DNA of 6,848 nt from Chitinophagaceae bacterium UBA2789. Its GTDB lineage: Bacteria > Bacteroidota > Bacteroidia > Chitinophagales > Chitinophagaceae. Location: the NCBI GenBank assembly GCA_002352145.1, contig DEHX01000019.1:4710-11557 (forward strand). The letters run 5' to 3'. Shown here piece after piece: positions 1 through 5,289 of this stretch (the stretch's first letter is position 1; the number at the start of each line of letters is the position of its first letter). The position numbers and the translations under genes are program-made. The notes beneath the pieces are model-generated. The model was not told the origin of the DNA and did not search any database. It saw only the letters and a program-made list of their open reading frames with translations.

Positions 1-1229
1 ACAGGGTAAATCCTATGCTGCCCGAACATATTTCCAATGTATTGTGTTCATTGAGGCCAAAAGAAGATAAATTGACCTTTTCAGCCATATTCCAGGTTAA
101 TGCCAAAGCTGAAGTGAAGCAGTACTGGTTGGGAAAAACAGTTATCCACTCCGATCATCGGTTTACATATGAAGAAGTACAAGCAATCATTGAAGAGAAG
201 GCCGGGTTATATGCTGAAGAAATCCTTATACTGAATGATATTGCACAGAAATTCCGGAAAAAAAGGTTTGATAACGGTGCTATTAATTTTTCTTCACAGG
301 AGGTTCGCTTCAAGCTGAATGAAAAAGGAGATCCCATTGGTATCACTATTAAGGAAAGTTTCGAGGCACATCAGCTGATCGAAGAATATATGTTGCTGGC
401 CAACCGCACTGTTGCTGAGAATATTGCGAAGATTAAAATCAATAACAAGCCGTTACCATTTCCTTACCGTACACATGATGACCCGGATGAAGAAAAGTTG
501 GTGCCTTTTGCCGCTTTTGCCAAAAAGTTCGGCCATAAGTTTGATACTTCTTCACCGGAAACCATTGCAGCTTCATTTAACCAGTTACTAAAGGATGTAT
601 ACGGCCGGCCTGAACAGCATGTACTGGAACAACTAGGCATCCGCACAATGGCTAAAGCAAAGTATACAACAGAAAACGTTGGTCATTATGGACTGGGATT
701 TGAGCATTACTGTCATTTCACTTCACCCATACGCCGCTACCCGGATATACAGGTACACAGAATTTTATTTGATGTGCTAAATGATAAAGTGAATCCGGAT
801 AAGAAGCTTGAAGAAAAATGTAAACACACCAGTGAAAGAGAAAGGGCAGCAATGGAAGCAGAAAGGGCGGCCAATAAATACAAGCAGGTGCAGTACATGA
901 AGAACTTCCTGGGTGAAGAATTTGAAGGTGTGATCAGTGGTGTTGCCAGTTTCGGGTTTTGGGTAGAGACAGTGGAACACAAATGCGAAGGGCTCGTTAG
1001 TATCAATAGTTTACTGGAGTACGACGAGTTTCGGCATATAGAGTCTGATTACTGCCTGGCCGGTCAGCGAAGCGGTCGTAAATTCAGAATGGGCGATAAA
1101 GTTTGGATAAAGGTGGTGGCTGCCAACTTAACCAAGCGTCAGCTTGATTATGAATGGGTAGTTGCGGGTGATCTGGCAACTGTCAATTCCAGAAAAAAGA
1201 AGGAGAAAAAAGGCCGTAAAAAGGAATAG
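1..1229 (+). CDS. rnr: Ribonuclease R, C-terminal part (5' end outside window)
   Basis: 3'-to-5' exoribonuclease of the RNase II/R (RNB) family, which degrades structured RNA processively in the cytoplasm. The reading frame is open from the first complete codon (position 3), so the ATG at 15 is internal: the residues around it (RVNPMLPE) match the conserved RNB segment usually read as RVVPMLPE. Numbering from that methionine, the end of the RNB catalytic domain covers about residues 1-255, with the signatures THDDPDEEKL (153-162) and HFTSPIRRYPD (234-244), the latter holding the conserved arginines near the active site. An S1 RNA-binding domain follows at about 300-384 (GVISGVASFGFWVE, then GRKFRMGDKVWIKV), ending in a lysine/arginine-rich tail (393-404). 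The metal-binding aspartates of the catalytic centre lie upstream, outside the window. About 408 codons are visible; family members are commonly 700-800 residues, so roughly 300 or more are missing. The S1 domain and basic tail favour RNase R over RNase II. Confidence 0.95.
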   Translation, partial: RVNPMLPEHISNVLCSLRPKEDKLTFSAIFQVNAKAEVKQYWLGKTVIHSDHRFTYEEVQAIIEEKAGLYAEEILILNDIAQKFRKKRFDNGAINFSSQEVRFKLNEKGDPIGITIKESFEAHQLIEEYMLLANRTVAENIAKIKINNKPLPFPYRTHDDPDEEKLVPFAAFAKKFGHKFDTSSPETIAASFNQLLKDVYGRPEQHVLEQLGIRTMAKAKYTTENVGHYGLGFEHYCHFTSPIRRYPDIQVHRILFDVLNDKVNPDKKLEEKCKHTSERERAAMEAERAANKYKQVQYMKNFLGEEFEGVISGVASFGFWVETVEHKCEGLVSINSLLEYDEFRHIESDYCLAGQRSGRKFRMGDKVWIKVVAANLTKRQLDYEWVVAGDLATVNSRKKKEKKGRKKE

Positions 1230-1271
1230 TTTTCATAATCGTTTTTTCCCCACTTGTTAATAACTCTCAAT

Positions 1272-1285
1272 CCTTAACGGTAAGG
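1272..1285 (+). repeat. Small inverted repeat (5-bp stem, 4-base loop)
   Basis: The sequence CCTTA-ACGG-TAAGG is a perfect 5-bp inverted repeat with a 4-base loop. It lies 43 bases after the rnr stop and just upstream of the putative -7 element at 1295. It is followed by CTGTTTTGG rather than a clean U-run, so it would be a weak terminator at best. It sits where the -33 region of the downstream promoter would fall, so a regulator site is an alternative. A stem this short can also arise by chance. Confidence 0.3.
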
Positions 1286-1303
1286 CTGTTTTGGTATATT
1301 TGC
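1274..1303 (+). promoter_or_regulatory. Putative Bacteroidota-type promoter for the parE-parC cluster
   Basis: TATATTTGC at 1295-1303 fits the known Bacteroidota -7 consensus TAnnTTTG exactly, including the frequent trailing C. The usual -33 element (TTTG or TTG, about 19 bases upstream) is poor: the matching position reads CTTA around 1273-1276, with TTA in place of TTG. Transcription would be expected to begin roughly at 1308-1311, giving a leader of about 75 bases before the parE ATG. The element is in the only gap ahead of the five-gene run, which makes it the best candidate for driving the whole cluster. The assignment rests on a motif match only. Confidence 0.5.
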
Positions 1304-1307
1304 CCGA

Positions 1308-1340
1308 ATGGCTAAACCAGTTTTTGGCCGTAACCGATAA
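1308..1340 (+). other. 10-codon open frame in the parE leader (MAKPVFGRNR), uncertain
   Basis: An ATG at 1308 opens a frame of ten codons closed by TAA at 1338-1340. Its start falls almost exactly where transcription from the putative promoter should begin, so it could be read as a leaderless mini-ORF. It ends about 45 bases before parE. I recognise no family in it, and a frame this short is expected by chance. It could also be a relic of a lost start. It is recorded because of its position, not because coding is demonstrated. Confidence 0.15.
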
Positions 1341-1384
1341 CTATAGGAAAAACATTTGTTTACACTTTAGAACGTACCGTGATA

Positions 1385-3283
1385 ATGGCAAAAGAGAAAG
1401 ACACAACCAATCTTTTTGATTATACCGAGGATAGCATCAAGTCGCTTGACTGGAAGGAGCATATCCGGCTTCGTCCGGGAATGTACATCGGCAAACTGGG
1501 CGATGGGTCGTCCCCGGATGATGGCATCTACGTACTGGTAAAGGAAGTGATGGATAACTGCATCGACGAATATACCATGGGATATGGTAAAACGGTTGAG
1601 CTGAGCATTGAAGGAAAAACGGTTACCGTAAGGGATTATGGCCGTGGTATACCGTTGGGAAAAGTGGTGGATGTAGTTAGTAAGATTAATACTGGAGCAA
1701 AATATGACAGCAAGGCTTTTCAGAAATCTGTGGGTTTGAACGGGGTGGGTACCAAGGCCGTCAATGCGTTAAGTAATTACTTTAAAGTAACCGCCATTCG
1801 TGACGGAAAGGAAAAAACAGCAGAATTTGAAAGAGGTGTTCTGGTAAAAGAACATAAGGAGGCTAAGACCGGTGAACTGAACGGAACCATGGTGACCTTT
1901 ATCCCGGATGAATCGGTTTTCAAAAATTTTAAATTCCTGCCCGAATTCCTGGAAAACCAGATATGGAATTATTGTTTTCTGAATGCCGGCTTAAGGATAT
2001 TGTTCAATGGAAAAACGTTTGTCAGTAAAAACGGGTTGCTTGATTTACTGCAAAGAAAGACCAACGAAGATGAGATTCGTTATCCCATTATCCATCTTTC
2101 TGGCGATGATATAGAAGTTGCCATTACCCATAACAATGACTACGGTGAGGATATTTACAGCTTTGTAAATGGCCAGCATACAACTCAAGGTGGTACACAC
2201 CAGCAGGCTTTCAGGGAGGCTTATGTAAAGACCATACGGGATTTCTATAAAAAGGATTACGATGCCTCAGATATTAGAACCGGTATTGTTGCTGCGGTTT
2301 CTGTAAGGGTAGTAGAACCAGTATTTGAATCACAGACGAAGACTAAACTGGGCTCAGTGAATGTAGATATCGATGGCCCTTCTATGAAGCAATTCGTTGG
2401 AGATTTCCTGGCAAAGGAACTGGATAATTTCCTGCATAAAAATCCGGCAACTGCTGAAGCTCTGAAGAAACGAATTGAACAAAGTGAAAGAGAAAGAAAA
2501 GAACTGGCTGGAATCAAGAAACTGGCTAACGAAAGGGCTAAGAAAGCCAACCTGCATAACCGTAAGCTTCGTGACTGCCGTTATCATTTGGATGAGGAAG
2601 CGCCGGCTAAAGGAAAAGAAGAATTTGTGGCAAAGCAAAAAGAAACGACCATTTTTATTACGGAAGGAGATAGTGCCAGCGGCTCCATCACAAAAGCAAG
2701 AAATGTAGAAACACAGGCGGTGTTTAGCCTGAGAGGTAAACCGCTTAACTGTTTTGGTCTGACTAAAAAGGTTGTTTACGAAAATGAAGAATTTAATCTG
2801 CTGCAGCATGCTTTGAATATCGAAGAGGGGCTGGAAGGCCTGCGTTACAATAATGTAGTGATCGCCACCGATGCGGATGTGGATGGTATGCACATCCGTC
2901 TCTTGCTTATGACCTTCTTCCTGCAGTTTTTCCCTGACCTGGTGAAACATGAAAAGGTCTATGTGCTGGAAACGCCTTTGTTCAGGGTGCGAAATAAACA
3001 GGAAACTATTTATTGTTATGATGAAGCCGAGAAACTCACCGCTATGAAGAAATTGGGCGGTAAACCTGAAGTCACCAGGTTTAAAGGTCTCGGGGAAATA
3101 AGCCCGGATGAATTTGCACAGTTCATTGGCCCGGATATGCGCAAGCAATTAATGAGACTGGAACAAGGAGACCACATTCAGCAATTACTCGAATATTACA
3201 TGGGCAAGAATACACCCGACAGGCAGGAATTTATTATTGAAAACCTTCGTATTGAAATGGATAAGGTAGAAGAAGTAGCTTAA
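1385..3283 (+). CDS. parE: DNA topoisomerase IV subunit B (ParE-type, GyrB family)
   Basis: ATPase subunit of the type IIA topoisomerase that decatenates and relaxes DNA with ParC. The start is taken as ATG 1385 (632 residues, MAKEKDTTNLF); a GTG two codons upstream (1379) is possible but less likely, and neither has a Shine-Dalgarno sequence. The GHKL ATPase domain shows catalytic Glu54 and Asn58 (KEVMDN), Asp84 in DYGRGIP and the GLNGVG lid loop (117-122). The transducer domain has GGTHQQAF (269-276) and QTKTKLG (317-323), whose Lys321 corresponds to the gamma-phosphate-contacting lysine of GyrB. The TOPRIM domain has EGDSASG (Glu427) and DADVD (Asp496, Asp498, Asp500), which bind the catalytic metals, then RFKGLGE (565-571). 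The length is normal for a subunit without the large GyrB insert. The segment between DYGRGIP and GVG is about 7 residues shorter than in E. coli ParE as I recall it, a feature I associate with the Bacteroidota form. A ParC-type partner lies downstream in the same cluster, which supports ParE over GyrB. Confidence 0.93.
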   Translation: MAKEKDTTNLFDYTEDSIKSLDWKEHIRLRPGMYIGKLGDGSSPDDGIYVLVKEVMDNCIDEYTMGYGKTVELSIEGKTVTVRDYGRGIPLGKVVDVVSKINTGAKYDSKAFQKSVGLNGVGTKAVNALSNYFKVTAIRDGKEKTAEFERGVLVKEHKEAKTGELNGTMVTFIPDESVFKNFKFLPEFLENQIWNYCFLNAGLRILFNGKTFVSKNGLLDLLQRKTNEDEIRYPIIHLSGDDIEVAITHNNDYGEDIYSFVNGQHTTQGGTHQQAFREAYVKTIRDFYKKDYDASDIRTGIVAAVSVRVVEPVFESQTKTKLGSVNVDIDGPSMKQFVGDFLAKELDNFLHKNPATAEALKKRIEQSERERKELAGIKKLANERAKKANLHNRKLRDCRYHLDEEAPAKGKEEFVAKQKETTIFITEGDSASGSITKARNVETQAVFSLRGKPLNCFGLTKKVVYENEEFNLLQHALNIEEGLEGLRYNNVVIATDADVDGMHIRLLLMTFFLQFFPDLVKHEKVYVLETPLFRVRNKQETIYCYDEAEKLTAMKKLGGKPEVTRFKGLGEISPDEFAQFIGPDMRKQLMRLEQGDHIQQLLEYYMGKNTPDRQEFIIENLRIEMDKVEEVA

Positions 3284-3288
3284 CTGGC

Positions 3289-4077
3289 ATGTTTGAATTT
3301 CACGCAGATAGAAAAAGATATTTTGATATACAGGTAATGAATGCTGAAAAGTATGTCATTCCTTTTATCGAAGAAAAATTTCCGGTGAGAACCGGCATGC
3401 GGGTATTAGAAATTGGTTGTGGCGAAGGGGGTGTTTTGAAAGCTTTCGTCAATAAAGGCTGTGAAGGTTTGGGAGTGGAACTGGATACACCAAGAATTGA
3501 TGATGCATTGAAGTTTTTACCGGATGATGTGGCTGCCGGAAAGATCAGGTTTGTAGCAAAAGATATTTATCTCGTGGACATCGAAAAAGATTTTAGCGGC
3601 AGGTTTGACATTATTGTACTGAAGGATGTCATTGAGCATATTCACGACCAGCCGAAATTGATCGGGTGGATGAAAAATTTTCTGAACCCCGGTGGTATTG
3701 TGTTCTTTGGATTTCCTCCCTGGTATATGCCATTTGGCGGCCATCAGCAAATGTGTCGTTCAAGGTTGTCTAAACTGCCATATATCCATTTGCTGCCCCG
3801 CAGTATTTACAGGTGGATTTTGAAAAAGAAAAAAGAACCGGTAGAGGCACTAATGGAAATCAGGGATACGGGTATCAGTATTGAGCGGTTTGAGAAAATA
3901 TGTAGAAAGGAAGGGTATGTTTTTTTGCATAAAAGGCACTACCTGCTGAATCCCATTTATGAATGGAAATTTGGCTGGAAGCCGAGAAAGCAGGCAGGGC
4001 TGATAAAAGCGATTCCCTTCTTACGGAATTTTCTGACAACATGTGTTTACTATATTATTCAACCAGAAAAGAACTAA
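3289..4077 (+). CDS. Class I SAM-dependent methyltransferase
   Basis: Predicted cytoplasmic methyltransferase of 262 residues with a Rossmann-type fold; the substrate is unknown. Motif I, the S-adenosylmethionine loop, is VLEIGCGEGG (39-48). The acidic residue that would bind the ribose hydroxyls is Glu64 in GVELD (62-66). The motif II region is FDIIVLKDVIEH (106-117), and the post-II strand has LNPGGIVFFGFPPW (132-145). This order matches the Methyltransf_11/23 group, which includes small-molecule, lipid and protein methyltransferases. The C-terminal half has a distinctive GGHQQMCRSRLSKLPY segment (150-165), probably a substrate lid, a basic KKKKEP stretch (179-184), and an aromatic, hydrophobic end (about 240-257) that could touch membrane. 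It starts 5 bases after the parE stop with no evident Shine-Dalgarno sequence, and its stop is 1 base before the next start, so it is probably co-transcribed with parE. The class is secure; any specific target would be a guess. Confidence 0.85.
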   Translation: MFEFHADRKRYFDIQVMNAEKYVIPFIEEKFPVRTGMRVLEIGCGEGGVLKAFVNKGCEGLGVELDTPRIDDALKFLPDDVAAGKIRFVAKDIYLVDIEKDFSGRFDIIVLKDVIEHIHDQPKLIGWMKNFLNPGGIVFFGFPPWYMPFGGHQQMCRSRLSKLPYIHLLPRSIYRWILKKKKEPVEALMEIRDTGISIERFEKICRKEGYVFLHKRHYLLNPIYEWKFGWKPRKQAGLIKAIPFLRNFLTTCVYYIIQPEKN

Positions 4078-4078
4078 A

Positions 4079-4936
4079 ATGATTCATATTGTATTTAATG
4101 AAAGTGAAGTTAGCCTGATGAAGCAGGTGATTGAAATAGATGAGGCACTGGCTGGTGAAGTAGTCCAGATAAAAGATGATTTTGCCGTCGGTCCCCTGGC
4201 CGGCATTGAAACAGAAGAAGGATGGCAGGCTAGAATTGAATGGTGCAGGAATTTATTGCAGGGATCTCCTTATGGTGAAGAACTGGCCGGAAGTTTCGAT
4301 GACAGGGAAACGGTGACACGATTAAAGTCAAAACTGGATGGGAATCCTGCTGAAGAATTATGGATATGGATGGGACAAAATCAGCATGATGTAATGGGAT
4401 ATTACTGGCTGATGCCTCAATTCAAAGACTACCAGAGCCGGGTTATGATTCTTTACCTGAACAACCTTCCTTTTATCAATGAAAAGGGACAGATATTTTA
4501 TCCTTCCTGGCTGCATGAAATTCAGCCGAAGGAATTCATTAAGGCTAAAAAACTGGCCCGTCCCATCACACTGAGTGAGTTTGAGATTGACCCTGATGAG
4601 TGGAGAAAAATTGCAGAAGAAAATGCAATAGTACGAGTGTTGGAAGGAGGTAAGAAGATTGTTGGTAAAGATGAAAGTTTTTACGATGCAGAAATTCTCA
4701 AAAATGTAACCGGCGAATGGCAAAAAGCCACCCGGGTGCTGACCAATACCTTGCACCGCATGAAAATCAAGACAGGGGATGTATTTATAATGTGGAGGAT
4801 GAAGCACCTGGTGAATGAAGGTAAAATTGAAGTAACAGGTGATATGGCAAAAGCCTGGAAAGACTTTGATGTGAAACTTGCCGGGGCAAAGCAACAGGAG
4901 ACAGTAGTAACAGAAGAAATACCCAATCAGTCATGA
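4079..4936 (+). CDS. DUF1835/DUF3658 domain protein, function unknown
   Basis: Predicted soluble protein of 285 residues. The N-terminal part (about 1-125) resembles DUF1835: it opens MIHIVFNESEVSLMKQ, continues with the DDFAVGPL motif (33-40), where the family typically has DDxSxGP, and has a WIWMGQNQHDVMGYYW segment (95-110) typical of the domain's core strand and helix. The C-terminal part (about 160-265) resembles DUF3658, with RPITLSEFEIDPDEWRKI (161-178), then a helical region ending WRMKHLVNEGKIEVTG (239-254). No function is established for these domains as far as I know. The frame is open from an ATG at 4043, but that start would overlap the methyltransferase by 35 bases and add 12 residues with no family match. 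ATG 4079 gives the conserved MIHIVF start one base after the upstream stop, in an A-rich context. The final TGA overlaps the next gene's ATG (ATGA), a sign of translational coupling. Confidence 0.75.
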   Translation: MIHIVFNESEVSLMKQVIEIDEALAGEVVQIKDDFAVGPLAGIETEEGWQARIEWCRNLLQGSPYGEELAGSFDDRETVTRLKSKLDGNPAEELWIWMGQNQHDVMGYYWLMPQFKDYQSRVMILYLNNLPFINEKGQIFYPSWLHEIQPKEFIKAKKLARPITLSEFEIDPDEWRKIAEENAIVRVLEGGKKIVGKDESFYDAEILKNVTGEWQKATRVLTNTLHRMKIKTGDVFIMWRMKHLVNEGKIEVTGDMAKAWKDFDVKLAGAKQQETVVTEEIPNQS

Positions 4937-5286
4937 AGAACCTGCTAAAATTGGAAGAAGCCGCCATGTTTGGCCTGAGCCTTTATTTATTGGGTTCGAT
5001 GAATGCAGAATGGTGGTTGTACCTTTTGTTACTATTGGGGCCGGATATCAGTATGCTGGGATACCTTGGTGGAAATAAAACAGGAGCAATCTGCTACAAT
5101 ATTTTTCATCACAAAGGAGTAGCTATCGCTGTTTTTATGGCCGGCCTGTTACTGCCAAATACTTTATTTGAAGTTACCGGAATCATTTTATATGGACATT
5201 CTTCAATGGACAGGATGTTTGGATACGGTTTAAAAACTGAAGAGGGATTCAAATACACACATTTAGGAATAATCGGAAAGAAATAA
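4933..5286 (+). CDS. DUF4260-type small membrane protein
   Basis: Predicted inner-membrane protein of 117 residues, function unknown. It matches my recollection of the DUF4260 family over its whole length: an N-terminal LLKLEEA (4-10), the central GPDISMLGYLGG (36-47), YN followed by HH (55-60), HSSMDRMFGYGLK (89-101) and the terminal GFKYTHLG (105-112). Likely hydrophobic membrane segments are residues about 11-23, 27-35 and 62-88. The conserved Asp, His and Arg residues flanking these segments could form a functional site, but no activity is known to me. It starts inside the stop codon of the preceding gene (ATGA overlap) and ends 3 bases before parC, so it is very probably part of the same transcript. 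Length is normal for the family and there is no sign of truncation. Confidence 0.8.
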   Translation: MKNLLKLEEAAMFGLSLYLLGSMNAEWWLYLLLLLGPDISMLGYLGGNKTGAICYNIFHHKGVAIAVFMAGLLLPNTLFEVTGIILYGHSSMDRMFGYGLKTEEGFKYTHLGIIGKK

Positions 5287-5289
5287 GTC

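Larger units (their letters stand above)
1230..1384. other. Intergenic gap between rnr and parE
   Basis: This is the only non-coding stretch longer than a few bases. It starts with a T-rich run (GTTTTTTCCCC, 1241-1251) just after the rnr stop. It then holds a short inverted repeat (1272-1285), a Bacteroidota-type -7 promoter element (1295-1303) and a 10-codon open frame (1308-1340), followed by an AT-rich leader up to the parE start. I see no tRNA, riboswitch or strong terminator hairpin in it. Confidence 0.8.

Noticed and set aside
15..17. ATG at 15 as the start of an independent gene
   Set aside because: Codons before it are open and encode the conserved RVNP residues of the RNB domain, so the gene begins outside the window.
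1379..1384. GTG at 1379 as the parE start
   Set aside because: ATG 1385 is a stronger initiator and gives a typical MAKEKD N-terminus. The GTG would add only two residues.
2475..2708. A 77-codon + strand frame inside parE
   Set aside because: It is an out-of-frame shadow of the parE linker and TOPRIM start, with a Lys-rich low-complexity product and no family match.
2354..3148. A 264-codon open frame on the minus strand inside parE
   Set aside because: It lies entirely opposite a strongly conserved gene. Its translation is rich in Phe, Ser and Leu with no recognisable motif, as expected for the complement of a Lys/Glu-rich protein.
4043..4078. Upstream ATG start for the DUF1835 gene adding 12 residues
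   Set aside because: The extension overlaps the methyltransferase end and has no family similarity. The conserved MIHIVF start at 4079 fits better.
4358..4894. A 178-codon minus-strand frame opposite the DUF1835 gene
   Set aside because: It is fully contained in a gene with clear family motifs on the + strand, and its product is not recognisable.
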